A stretch of 64,000 nucleotides of DNA, from contig JAFIGT010000017.1 of the NCBI GenBank assembly GCA_017849585.1, forward strand, positions 62,001 to 126,000. The letters run 5' to 3'. The notes beneath the pieces were generated by a model. That model was not told where the DNA came from, searched no databases, and worked only from the letters and a program-made list of their open reading frames with translations. Below are positions 47,613 to 56,494 of this stretch, in pieces (position 1 is the first letter of the stretch; each line of letters opens with the position of its first letter). Source of the stretch: Verrucomicrobium sp. (GTDB taxonomy: Bacteria > Verrucomicrobiota > Verrucomicrobiia > Methylacidiphilales > UBA1321). The position numbers and the translations under genes are program-made.

Positions 47613-47700
47613 GAAGAGTACCTCATCAATGACCGGCTGGTGGCGCTCAACCGATCGTAAAATATGGACTCTCTCTTTATCGGAATCGACCCGCTAAACA

Positions 47701-47733
47701 TTAGCCGCGCAATGAAAGTATTCGCGCGGCTAA
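47701..47733 (-). terminator. Candidate terminator after the UGM-like gene
   Basis: Perfect 10-bp stem TTAGCCGCGC/GCGCGGCTAA with a 13-base loop, starting 8 bases after the stop; the following T-tract on the minus strand is weak (TGTTT). Confidence 0.6.
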
Positions 47734-47740
47734 TAGGCGG

Positions 47741-49174
47741 CTACTTTACCAAATCCTTCGCTTCTCCCGCTTCGTGATATTCCGCATCGGTATTCACCTG
47801 CCAAAGATTGTAATGCGACCCGTCGATATTGCGCGCCGCCAGCAAGGCCGTCATCATGGAGTGATCTTGATTGTTGTACTTGTGCATGCCGTTGCGGCCC
47901 ACAACCTGGAGATTTTCCAGCTGGCCCAACGACTGCCGTAATGTCTCCACGGTCTGGCTGTATTCCGCATCGTAGATCGGATACGCCTTCGGCATCCGCA
48001 CGACGGCACCGTCAAACACATCCGCTGCATTCACCAGCCCAAGCTGAGCCAGTTCGCGCGTGCCGAGAGCGATCAAATCCGCATCTGACATCGCCCAGAG
48101 ATCGTCATTTTCGAAACAGAAATACTCCAGGCCCAGACAGGTCACTCCTTCGACCGGAACCATTTCTGGACTCCAATTATTGAAGTTCTGAATCCGGCCC
48201 AGCTTCACGCTGGCATCGTGGACATAAATCCAGTTGTCCGGAAAAAGATTCGCTTTCTTCACCATCAACGCCACCGTCAAAAAATCGCGATAGGTCAGCT
48301 TGTTCGCCGCCGCCTGAGCTTCCAAGCCCAGTGAAGGCACAATGGCCCGGATCGTTTCCCGCAATGGCATTGAGATGATGAACTGATCCGCCGCCCACTC
48401 CGTCTCCACCTTGTTGGCATCGCGCGTCACCACGGACAATACACGATTGCCGTCCCGGTGTATGCGCACCACGTTCATGCCCAGCAACACCTGGTTGCCC
48501 GACTGGCGAATGTCATCGCGCGTCTTCTCCCACATCATGCCCGGACCGAGGCGCGGATACTCAAACTGGTCGATCAACGTCTTGATCGTATCGCTGCCTT
48601 TTTTGCGCTGTGGAATCAACGCATTCCAGATCGCGCTCAATAGCGAAAGTCCCTTGATCCGCTGCGCCGCCCAATCCGCATTGATCTCCTCGCACGGCAT
48701 GCCCCAGACCTTTTCCGTGTAAGTCTTGAAGAAAATCGAGAACAGGCGGCGGCCAAAACGGTTGCTCACCCAATCGGCAAACGATTTCTCCGGCTTGATC
48801 GGATTCACGCGTGCCCAGATGTAACTCATCACGCACAGAAAACTCGTCCACACCCCGAGGCCGAACAACGCATTAAAGGCCTTCAGCGGGTAATCGAAAA
48901 AAGTACCGTTGTAAAAAATGCGCGAAAGCCGGCGCACCTTGATGAAATCGTTCGGCAAGCGGCGCTGCCACCACTCCGTCACCTCGGAACTCTTGCTAAA
49001 GAAGCGGTGCCCACCGATATCAAACCGGTAATTCTTGTAGTGCACCGTCCGCGCGATGCCACCTACGTATTCGGGATCTTTCTCCAGAATTACCACGCGG
49101 TGGCCTTTTTCAATCAGTTCCGCCGCCGCAGTCAACCCTGCCGGGCCCGCACCAACAATAATCACTTTGCTCAT
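47741..49174 (-). CDS. UDP-galactopyranose-mutase-like FAD protein
   Basis: FAD-dependent oxidoreductase/amine-oxidase superfamily. 477 residues. N-terminal dinucleotide-binding motif VIIVGAGPAGLTAAAEL, then FDIGGHRFFSKS and the late FAD-contact block LQVVGRNGMHKYNNQDHSMMTA. The GGHRFFSKS region and length fit the UGM-like group often found in surface-polysaccharide clusters. The exact substrate (UDP-Gal or another sugar) is uncertain. Its start overlaps the stop of the membrane glycosyltransferase gene (ATGA). Confidence 0.85.
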   Translation of the reverse strand: MSKVIIVGAGPAGLTAAAELIEKGHRVVILEKDPEYVGGIARTVHYKNYRFDIGGHRFFSKSSEVTEWWQRRLPNDFIKVRRLSRIFYNGTFFDYPLKAFNALFGLGVWTSFLCVMSYIWARVNPIKPEKSFADWVSNRFGRRLFSIFFKTYTEKVWGMPCEEINADWAAQRIKGLSLLSAIWNALIPQRKKGSDTIKTLIDQFEYPRLGPGMMWEKTRDDIRQSGNQVLLGMNVVRIHRDGNRVLSVVTRDANKVETEWAADQFIISMPLRETIRAIVPSLGLEAQAAANKLTYRDFLTVALMVKKANLFPDNWIYVHDASVKLGRIQNFNNWSPEMVPVEGVTCLGLEYFCFENDDLWAMSDADLIALGTRELAQLGLVNAADVFDGAVVRMPKAYPIYDAEYSQTVETLRQSLGQLENLQVVGRNGMHKYNNQDHSMMTALLAARNIDGSHYNLWQVNTDAEYHEAGEAKDLVK

Positions 49175-50904
49175 GGAAGTTTTACGCTCGTTTTACCGGG
49201 AGGCGTTTCCAATAGATAGACCGCATACCGGGTTTGTCCAACTGGAATCCAACCCTCCATGTGAGGGTAAATTTGATTCACTACCGCTAAAAGAGCTTTG
49301 GCGCCCATGGCCCGCAGTGTATCCAGAGTCTGAGCACGTTCATTTGGGGAGCTGTTCCAAAACTGTTCATTATTTGGGATAAGGCCTTTGAGCCGAAAAT
49401 TACCAAAGTGAAGTAGTCGCATGTACCCCGAGTTCGCTTCGTGTATAATGGCTACGTCTGTGCCGTTTTTGACACCAAGTTCTGGCAGCAGTCGAGCCGC
49501 CTGTATATCCTCATCCGAAAAGATCTCCTCCACACTGCGATGGGCCAGATCCGCCCGCAATTTGTCGACAGCGCACAAGACCTCATTCCCAAAGCCTATG
49601 AGACTAAGCGCCACCAACACCATCCAGATGGAGCGCACCCGCGCCGGTTTCAAAACGGCCAAGCCAAGACCGAAAATCACAATGATCAGTACGCTGATAA
49701 AACCCAGACAATAACGGAGCATGATTACCACCAAAAAATAACTCCCACAGCCGACTAAGGCTGGCAAGGCAAGCTCCCAGGGAGAACGACGCCAATCCGA
49801 CCAACCTTCCCGCTTGAGAATCAACCCCAGCGTGAGCAAGGCTACCAGCGACCAGGCAAATCCTTGTATCAACGTACTGAGCAACCGATGGGTATTGAGA
49901 ACCAGCAATGAAAGCTGGCGTGGCAGGTTGAACTGGAACTTAAGGCCCTCCATCCAGTAGGAAGGATCGTTCCAAACCGGGAAAACACCGGGCACAGGGC
50001 TGTTCAAATCATAAACCTCGACGGGCTTCTCCACATAGCGCATCGGATGCTTCAGTGGAGCGCCATTCGGGCTGGTTTGCCAAAAAACAAACCACTTTTG
50101 CGACGCATAGGCACCGCTTACTCCGCAGGCCGCCACATAGTTAATCTTGCCTGTATCGCCAAACGTAAATCGTCCCTTGTGCAGCGACAATGGCAGCCAT
50201 TCGATGGCACTCCATAACACGAACAACCCCAAAACGGCCGCCGTGGCAAGCCAGCGATAGCGGTGCTGACGCAGGACGAAAAATAAGGCCCCCACAAATG
50301 CAAACGCCAGCACGAAAAACACGGCCTTAGACAAATAACCTAAGGTAAGAATCAGCGGAAACAAGAGCCAGTCCTGCCACTGTTGTTGGCCCGTCTTGAA
50401 CTTCAACAACTGACCACTCGCGAGCAAGAAGAAAGCAGCCACCAGCAGATCGGGATTGAAATAACCCCACAGCACATTCAGCCCCGCCACCGCCACCGTC
50501 ATAAAACCAAAAAGAAACAGCGCTTGCCTCCGCTGCGGATCCCATGGCTTGCCATCCCGCGTCTCGATATAGCGCACCAGCCACCGTTCAAAGTAAAAGT
50601 AGCTGACCAAAAGCAAACCGAACGTTAACCAGAAAACGCCTACCGCCACCGGCCCCATCCACATGGGAGAGATCGCTAGAAAACGGTAAGGTATCGAGAG
50701 CAAAAACGGCAGCAGCGGGCTCCAATACCCATTGGGGCTTTGCCAAAAGGTAGAGTGCGTCAGTACGCGCGCATAGTCCACGTAGGAAAGCGCATCCGCG
50801 TCCAAAGCAAATCGTTGTTCGAAAGAGATGATTCCACCCACCAAAAAAGCCAGAACAAACAGGCCAACCCTCACAATCAATCCTCTCATAAATAATCCAG
50901 CCAT
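49171..50904 (-). CDS. Multi-pass membrane glycosyltransferase-like protein
   Basis: 577 residues with about ten to twelve membrane helices and a C-terminal soluble part. An early extracytoplasmic loop has acidic residues (ALDADALSYVDYARVL) as in GT-C fold lipid-linked sugar transferases (GT39/GT83-like). The family assignment is tentative. ATG 50904 is chosen; TTG 50919 and ATG 50889 are alternatives and none has a good ribosome binding site. Translationally coupled to the UGM-like gene, suggesting joint work in making or attaching a surface glycan. Confidence 0.7.
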   Translation of the reverse strand: MAGLFMRGLIVRVGLFVLAFLVGGIISFEQRFALDADALSYVDYARVLTHSTFWQSPNGYWSPLLPFLLSIPYRFLAISPMWMGPVAVGVFWLTFGLLLVSYFYFERWLVRYIETRDGKPWDPQRRQALFLFGFMTVAVAGLNVLWGYFNPDLLVAAFFLLASGQLLKFKTGQQQWQDWLLFPLILTLGYLSKAVFFVLAFAFVGALFFVLRQHRYRWLATAAVLGLFVLWSAIEWLPLSLHKGRFTFGDTGKINYVAACGVSGAYASQKWFVFWQTSPNGAPLKHPMRYVEKPVEVYDLNSPVPGVFPVWNDPSYWMEGLKFQFNLPRQLSLLVLNTHRLLSTLIQGFAWSLVALLTLGLILKREGWSDWRRSPWELALPALVGCGSYFLVVIMLRYCLGFISVLIIVIFGLGLAVLKPARVRSIWMVLVALSLIGFGNEVLCAVDKLRADLAHRSVEEIFSDEDIQAARLLPELGVKNGTDVAIIHEANSGYMRLLHFGNFRLKGLIPNNEQFWNSSPNERAQTLDTLRAMGAKALLAVVNQIYPHMEGWIPVGQTRYAVYLLETPPGKTSVKLP

Positions 50905-50967
50905 ACTAATCTTGGGCAACCCGTTTAAGAAAGATCTAATTCCCGCATGTTTTACCCCGGCTTCTCA

Positions 50968-52005
50968 TCATCTTGTTCCGTGAAAAACCGTCAGGCACTG
51001 TAGCGTTTCTTCCACGTTACGGCTCAGATCGTATTGCCGGGCCAGCGCCTGCGCCGGGGCGCGAAACCGCTCGCGTTCGTTCCGGTCCCGCAATCGCACC
51101 AAGGCCTGCGCCATATCGCGCACCGCGTCGGCACGTTCAAAGACGATGCCGTCTTGACCACGCGTCAGAATCTCCGCCCCGCCGTTGTGGCGTGTGGTCA
51201 AGACGGGTAATCCGGCGGCGAGCGCCTCCAGCGTCACATTCGCAAACGGATCATAGAGTGTCGGCAGTAAAAAGACATCGGCCGCTGCATACACATCCGG
51301 CATTGGCACGGGCGGCGCGTTATCCATCACAATCAAGCGCGCTCCCGGCGTGCGATTCACCGCCGCTTGCGCATACTCCACGCCCTTGCGCTCGCGGCCC
51401 GCGCCGACGAGCAAAACGATGTATTCGTCTGCGCCAATTCCGAGCGCCGCACGACCCGCCTCGCGGTTGCCGCTGGCGAATCGTTCCACCGGCACGCCGT
51501 TGCGAATGACGCTGATGCGATCCGCGGGAAAACCGAACCGCCACACAATGGCATTCTTCACCATCTGCGAGTTCGCGATCACATGCCGCGTCTTCTCCGG
51601 GCGAAAGACCTCCGCTTCGAGCGCGCACATCGCGCGGTTCTTGAACTTGATCCAGTTTTGAAAATGGCCCAGCAGTCCACCGTACATGGCCCGCTGCTCC
51701 AACCAGTCCGCATGCACACCGTCGCCCGCGCGATAGACATCGCATCCGGGGACACGCTCCAGGCTGAACACCACGTCAAATTCGTCCCGCAGTTTCAACG
51801 CCGCGATAGCCTGTGCGAAACTCGCCGGATCATTGGACTCCACACGCCGCACATCGCGGATCGCACTCGCGCTGCCCTCCTGCCACGACTCGCACGCCAG
51901 CGCCACCGCATGGCCGCGTTCCTGCAACGCCCCGGCGAGACGTTCGAGGTAGCGCTCGGCTCCCCCGGTCGGGGAAAAACGGCGGCGAATGAGAGCGATG
52001 TGCAC
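50968..52005 (-). CDS. Glycosyltransferase family 4 (WaaG-like)
   Basis: Cytoplasmic GT-B fold glycosyltransferase. 345 residues. N-terminal acceptor side RRRFSPTGGAERYLERLAGAL, linker with VIRNGVPVERF, and the donor-site motif DPFANVTLEALAAGLPVLTT with the conserved Glu, quoted in part. The overall length and the RRxFSPxGGAE start resemble LPS core glucosyltransferases of the WaaG type. First gene of a three-gene minus-strand glycan group with the membrane transferase and the UGM-like gene. Confidence 0.87.
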   Translation of the reverse strand: MHIALIRRRFSPTGGAERYLERLAGALQERGHAVALACESWQEGSASAIRDVRRVESNDPASFAQAIAALKLRDEFDVVFSLERVPGCDVYRAGDGVHADWLEQRAMYGGLLGHFQNWIKFKNRAMCALEAEVFRPEKTRHVIANSQMVKNAIVWRFGFPADRISVIRNGVPVERFASGNREAGRAALGIGADEYIVLLVGAGRERKGVEYAQAAVNRTPGARLIVMDNAPPVPMPDVYAAADVFLLPTLYDPFANVTLEALAAGLPVLTTRHNGGAEILTRGQDGIVFERADAVRDMAQALVRLRDRNERERFRAPAQALARQYDLSRNVEETLQCLTVFHGTR

Positions 52006-52112
52006 AGTGTTGAGGGTGGAGGAAATTTCGATGGACCCGGTGTCACCGCGTCCATCCAGTCATACTGAATTTACCGCAGGCGCGGTCCAAGCTTTTTCTC
52101 GTTGCCTTCTCC

Positions 52113-53165
52113 TCACGATTTACCCGGCTTTGGAATCAGCAGCGTGCGGCCCGGTCGCCACACACCGGGGATGGTGATATCGCGCGGCACGGGAGGAAGT
52201 CCAAACTGCCGGTTCTGCACCAGCGAGATGACCAACTCGGCTGTGGCCATGCCGATTTCCCGTTTATGGGCCCAGATGCCGGCCCAATCCGTGCAGTCAT
52301 CTTCCATCGCGAGGTGCACCGCGCCGACTTGATCCGGAACTTTGAAACCCGCCTTTTCAATGAAATCAATCAGATCGCGGCGTTGACTCAGCACCACGTC
52401 GGGGCGGTGCTTGACCATCCATTGCCGGAAACGCACGGGACCGAATTCGTCGAGACCATGAATGGGTGGGATTCTCTCCAGTTGCGAAACCTGATCGTAA
52501 AAATAGCTCAACGCCGCCGCATACGCGTGATGGGAACGGCGGTCACTCTGGATGGGCAGTACCATACCGATACGCCGATAATGGTGGTGCTGGAGCGTTC
52601 GCAAGGCCGTGAGAATGTTTTGGTAATAATCCGGAGTGACCCGGAAAAGAGAGGGCCGCGCCAAGGCCTTTTGGAAGGAAACCGCCGCGAAGTGCCTCCA
52701 ATCGAGCCGGAAATGAATGAGACTCGCCTGCGTGGGCGGCGCGATGATGACGCCCTGAATGCCACGGTGAAAAAGGATGTTCGAAAGACGGCGCATCGTC
52801 ATACCCGATTGTTTCAACCAGAATTCCTGCAGATCGTAGCCCAGCTCACGGCTGCGGCTATAGGCCCCATTATAATAAGGCGTGAGATACTTCTCCTGGT
52901 GCCACGTCTTTTCATTCTCGTCGGTGTTGATCCAAGCCAGCGGCACCAGTTCCTTGGCTTTAGCCAAGCGCACTTCGTTCATGCGTGAAGCGGTGCGGGC
53001 GTCCGGCGTATACCCCAGTTTGCGGGCGATCTGGAGAATGCGACGCCGTGTGGCCGCGCCCACTCCGGGCTGATTGCGCAACGCGCACGAGACGGTCATG
53101 CGCGAGACACCCGCCACCCGGGCAATATCACCGAGACTGACTGATTCTGGGAGTGGTCGTGACAT
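52113..53165 (-). CDS. LacI-family transcription regulator
   Basis: 350 residues from ATG at 53165. N-terminal LacI helix-turn-helix and hinge (residues 9-58: VSLGDIARVAGVSRMTVSCAL, quoted to residue 29) and a C-terminal sugar-sensor domain. An ATG at 53246 would add 27 residues not found in LacI proteins. Divergent from the FAD oxidoreductase gene; an operator-like palindrome CCTTATGTAAGG lies in the shared region and recurs downstream of that gene, so it probably regulates itself and the neighbouring genes. Confidence 0.9.
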   Translation of the reverse strand: MSRPLPESVSLGDIARVAGVSRMTVSCALRNQPGVGAATRRRILQIARKLGYTPDARTASRMNEVRLAKAKELVPLAWINTDENEKTWHQEKYLTPYYNGAYSRSRELGYDLQEFWLKQSGMTMRRLSNILFHRGIQGVIIAPPTQASLIHFRLDWRHFAAVSFQKALARPSLFRVTPDYYQNILTALRTLQHHHYRRIGMVLPIQSDRRSHHAYAAALSYFYDQVSQLERIPPIHGLDEFGPVRFRQWMVKHRPDVVLSQRRDLIDFIEKAGFKVPDQVGAVHLAMEDDCTDWAGIWAHKREIGMATAELVISLVQNRQFGLPPVPRDITIPGVWRPGRTLLIPKPGKS

Positions 53166-53189
53166 AGGCGCGGAGAGCCCCATCCGTAG

Positions 53190-53202
53190 CCTTATGTAAG
53201 GT
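53190..53202. promoter_or_regulatory. Operator-like palindrome in the lacI-FAD oxidoreductase intergenic region
   Basis: CCTTATGTAAGGT, with 5-bp arms CCTTA/TAAGG around TG. It is identical to 54808-54820. Position between divergent genes, 25 bases before the regulator ATG, suits a LacI-type operator. Confidence 0.6.
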
Positions 53203-53300
53203 TTCCCCTCACTGGCGTCAAGCCCCGCAGCGGGATTATCTTCCACGCATCAACCTGTTCGACCTGCCGCGTATTGATTCACCTCCACCTTTTCCGACAC

Positions 53301-54794
53301 ATGAAAAATCCAAGCTCCTATTCCACCCCTCTCCCCCTCTTGAAACGCGCCGATGTCGTGGTCGTCGGTGGCGGCCCCGCCGGAGCGTGCGCCGCGATTG
53401 CCGCCGTGCGCAACGGCGTCTCCACGCTCTTGATCGAGCAGTATGGTTGTCTCGGCGGCATGATGACCCTCGGCATGGTCACTCCGCTCGATGCCCGCAC
53501 CACCCGCAGCAATCAACCCTTTGGCGGTATTCTGGAAGAACTGGTGCAACAGGTCATCACCGAAACCCGGCAATATTCCGGCGGTGGCGGCAAAGATCAT
53601 CACCTCTACTCCTCGCCCCATGTCATGAAGCATGTCCTGGTGGAGACCGCCGTGAAGAGTGGCGTGGATGTGCTCTTCCATGCGTCGCTGGTGGATGTGG
53701 TGCGACGGGGCGACGAGATCACAGGCCTCGTCGTCCATACCAAATCGGGGTTGTGCCTGATTGAGGGCCACATTTTCATCGACGCCACGGGTGATGGCGA
53801 TTTGCTGGCGCGAGCGGGAGAATGCTTCGTCACCGGCAGCGAACCGGGCGTGCTGCGCGGCCTGACCGAGACGGGGCTCAACAAGGTGCACGAGGAAGAG
53901 TCCAGCTATGGCGAGTATGAGCACAGCGGCCAGATGCAGCCGGTCACCATCATGTTCACCATGGGCAATGTCGACCTCGAACGCGGCAAACCGCTCATCA
54001 ACCGCAAGCTGAAATACGCCGACATCGGCATTACGAAGGAGGAATTTCTCAAACTGCCCTACGCCAACACACCCGGTTTTCAGGTGGACGGCGACGAACT
54101 GCCGCTGCCGCAAGGCCGCGTGCTGTTCTTCAAGAACCGGCGACAAGGGGAGGTAGTCGTGAATATGACGCGCGTGACCGGCATCAACGGCACCGACGCC
54201 CTCGACCTCAGCCGCGGCGAAGTCATTGCCCAGTTGCAGGTGTTTCATGTCATCGATTTTCTCAAGCGGTTCATTCCCGGATTCGAAAACGCCTACCTGC
54301 TCGAAAGCGGTGATGTCCTCGGCGTGCGCGAGACCCGTCGCCTGATCGGACGTCACGTGCTCCGGGGCAAGGAAGCCATCCAATGCACGCCCTTTCCCGA
54401 TGTCATCGCCCACGGCTCCTACATCATCGACATTCACGATCCGCAGGGACGTCGCAAGGCCATTGGCGGCGAGATTCACGGCGACTGCTACGACATTCCT
54501 TATCGCTCCCTCGTACCCAACACCGTCACCAATCTCATCGTCTCGGGACGCTGCATTTCCACCGATCACGTTGCCCACTCCAGCACGCGTATCCAAGGAA
54601 CCTGCATGCTCACCGGGCAGGCGGCGGGGACGGCGGCAGCGCTGGCCTTGCAGACGTCTTGCCCCGTCGCCAACATCAATGTGCCCCAACTGCAGAAACG
54701 GCTCCTTGCTGCCAACGTCCGCCTGCGCGTGCCCGCTCCATCGGAGGCGCGCAAAACGGACGATCCTTCTCTCGCCGTCCTGAACGCTCTGTAA
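53301..54794 (+). CDS. FAD-dependent oxidoreductase (FAD_oxidored / xanthan-lyase-associated type)
   Basis: 497 residues from ATG at 53301. N-terminal dinucleotide-binding motif VVVVGGGPAGACAAIAAVRNG and IEQYGCLGGMMTLGM, characteristic of the FAD-dependent oxidoreductase family common in Verrucomicrobiota and Planctomycetes; IDATGDGDLLARAG and the C-terminal SGRCISTDHVAHSSTRIQGTC complete the pattern, quoted partly. No signal peptide is evident. Substrate unknown, possibly a sugar or sugar acid in view of the adjacent LacI regulator. Followed by a second operator-like site. Confidence 0.85.
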   Translation: MKNPSSYSTPLPLLKRADVVVVGGGPAGACAAIAAVRNGVSTLLIEQYGCLGGMMTLGMVTPLDARTTRSNQPFGGILEELVQQVITETRQYSGGGGKDHHLYSSPHVMKHVLVETAVKSGVDVLFHASLVDVVRRGDEITGLVVHTKSGLCLIEGHIFIDATGDGDLLARAGECFVTGSEPGVLRGLTETGLNKVHEEESSYGEYEHSGQMQPVTIMFTMGNVDLERGKPLINRKLKYADIGITKEEFLKLPYANTPGFQVDGDELPLPQGRVLFFKNRRQGEVVVNMTRVTGINGTDALDLSRGEVIAQLQVFHVIDFLKRFIPGFENAYLLESGDVLGVRETRRLIGRHVLRGKEAIQCTPFPDVIAHGSYIIDIHDPQGRRKAIGGEIHGDCYDIPYRSLVPNTVTNLIVSGRCISTDHVAHSSTRIQGTCMLTGQAAGTAAALALQTSCPVANINVPQLQKRLLAANVRLRVPAPSEARKTDDPSLAVLNAL

Positions 54795-54807
54795 ACTCAC
54801 GATTTCA

Positions 54808-54820
54808 CCTTATGTAAGGT
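54808..54820. promoter_or_regulatory. Operator-like palindrome upstream of the PEP-CTERM gene
   Basis: CCTTATGTAAGGT, identical to 53190-53202, 47 bases before the ATG of the PEP-CTERM protein gene. Confidence 0.6.
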
Positions 54821-54866
54821 AGTCACCCTCTCGCAACACCATCACCATTTTTCCTACATTAACATT

Positions 54867-55769
54867 ATGAATTCTTCCCAACATACCCGATTGGACGTGG
54901 CGGTAACTTCGGCACGGAAACGTGGCCTCATGTGGAGCAGATGGATCGCAATCTGTTTGGTTCTGATCACGGGATTCGCGCAAGCCGAGACGTTGCTCTC
55001 GGACGACTTCGCCACCCTGAACCCCTCGACGTGGAACACCACTTCTGTGAACGCGCCGACCGTCTCGGGCGGTTCCCTCGTGGCTGCGGTCAGTACCACC
55101 AATGTGCTGAGCCATTCCGCGCTGGTCACCCAGGCCAACACGTTCAACCCGTTCACGCAGCCGATCACCATGACGCTCTCGGGCCTCACCCTCGGCGGCA
55201 CTCCCGGCAGCGGTCGCGTCGGTTTCTATGCGATGCTCGGCAACATGAACACCTCGAACCCGGACAGCTTCTACGTCAACGGCAACCCGAGCAGCAACAA
55301 CCCTTACAACAGCGGCACGGGGCTCGGCGGCTATCTCGGCATCGAAGTGTTCAAGACCAGCAGTTCCAATTACCTGAAGATCTATGATTACGGCCACGGC
55401 GGCAATGTCACGGCACCGACTCTGAGCTCCATTCCCACGTCCATTTCGCGCACCATTGACGGCGCGGCCAACTTGTTGACCATCTCCCTCACGGGAGCTA
55501 CCTTCAACAGCATGCCGGGCAGCCCGTCGACGTACTCGTATTCGCTGCAATATTTCAACGCGAGTGTCCTCGGCTCCAGCTCCTCGCTCGCCATTGGGGC
55601 GATCAATTCGAGCCTCGGCACCAACGAGCCCACGACCGGAGCCACCTTCGGAATCGATTCCATCCTCGTCACCTCCGTTCCGGAACCGCGCACGGCGCTG
55701 CTGCTGATCGTCGCCGCCGCTCCGTTACTTTACCGCCGGTGGTTCTTGCCACGGCGGACTGCCATGTGA
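54867..55769 (+). CDS. PEP-CTERM exported protein
   Basis: 300 residues. Long signal peptide (about 20-41, ...GFAQAET), a Ser/Thr/Asn-rich beta-sandwich-like body (about 42-270) and the C-terminal sorting signal VPEPRTALLLIVAAAPLLYRR with a basic end. Such proteins are processed by an exosortase and often go to the surface or matrix. The body resembles a lectin-like or LamG-like fold in outline but I do not recognise it. Its stop overlaps the GTG of the next gene. Confidence 0.85.
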   Translation: MNSSQHTRLDVAVTSARKRGLMWSRWIAICLVLITGFAQAETLLSDDFATLNPSTWNTTSVNAPTVSGGSLVAAVSTTNVLSHSALVTQANTFNPFTQPITMTLSGLTLGGTPGSGRVGFYAMLGNMNTSNPDSFYVNGNPSSNNPYNSGTGLGGYLGIEVFKTSSSNYLKIYDYGHGGNVTAPTLSSIPTSISRTIDGAANLLTISLTGATFNSMPGSPSTYSYSLQYFNASVLGSSSSLAIGAINSSLGTNEPTTGATFGIDSILVTSVPEPRTALLLIVAAAPLLYRRWFLPRRTAM

Positions 55770-56482
55770 ACTTTCACGCTTCCCGTGTATCGAGCCGCCG
55801 CGGCTTCACGCTGCTGGAGTTGTTGGTCGTGACGGCCATCGTGATGATTCTGGCCGGATTGATGCTGGCCGCGATCCGGCCCGTTCGCGCCACCGCGCAA
55901 CGCACCCAATGCGCCCAAAATCTCCGGCAGCTCAGCACCGGCCTCTTCGCTTACGCTGCGGATCACGACAACAACCTGCCTCCCGTCCTCCTCGCCTGGC
56001 CCAGTAACGCAGGTCAGGAAAATACCTGGGGCTGGCTTGTCTGGCCCTACATTTACAACGGCAAACTGCCCTCCTATCCGCTGAATGACATCCAGATGCA
56101 GCGCAGCATTTATCCGAATGTCCGGCCCAATGCCTTCCGCTGTCCCGCCACGCGCGATGCCGTCATCTACATTGGCTCCATCAAGAGCGGCCTCAGTGGC
56201 CGCATGTCCTACGGGTTGAACAATACCCCACTGGCGCAGGACCCCTGGAACTACCGCACCACCCCCATTCCCTTATCGCGTATTACCCGGCCCGCTCAAG
56301 CGGCCATGGTGTTGGAAGCCAGTTACGCCGAGGCCAATTTCGGCACCTATCGGGATAACGTGGGATTGGTTCCCCACCAAAACGGCGCCAACATCCTTTT
56401 CTACGACGGACACGTCGAATGGCGGACCGCCACCGCTATTCTGCAAGCCAACAGCACGGATGTCTTCTGGACCGGGAATTAG
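55766..56482 (+). CDS. Type II secretion pseudopilin-like protein (DUF1559-like)
   Basis: 238 residues from GTG at 55766, overlapping the previous stop (ATGTGA). A prepilin leader ends at RRGFTLLELLVVTAIVMILAG with the Phe after Gly and Glu5, as in pseudopilins; the body ends with NGANILFYDGHVEWRT, the H-X9-DG-like ending common in the Planctomycetes/Verrucomicrobia secretion proteins. Probably exported and cleaved by a prepilin peptidase. Role unknown; co-translated with the PEP-CTERM gene. Confidence 0.85.
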   Translation: MNFHASRVSSRRGFTLLELLVVTAIVMILAGLMLAAIRPVRATAQRTQCAQNLRQLSTGLFAYAADHDNNLPPVLLAWPSNAGQENTWGWLVWPYIYNGKLPSYPLNDIQMQRSIYPNVRPNAFRCPATRDAVIYIGSIKSGLSGRMSYGLNNTPLAQDPWNYRTTPIPLSRITRPAQAAMVLEASYAEANFGTYRDNVGLVPHQNGANILFYDGHVEWRTATAILQANSTDVFWTGN

Positions 56483-56494
56483 GGTTCAGGCTCG

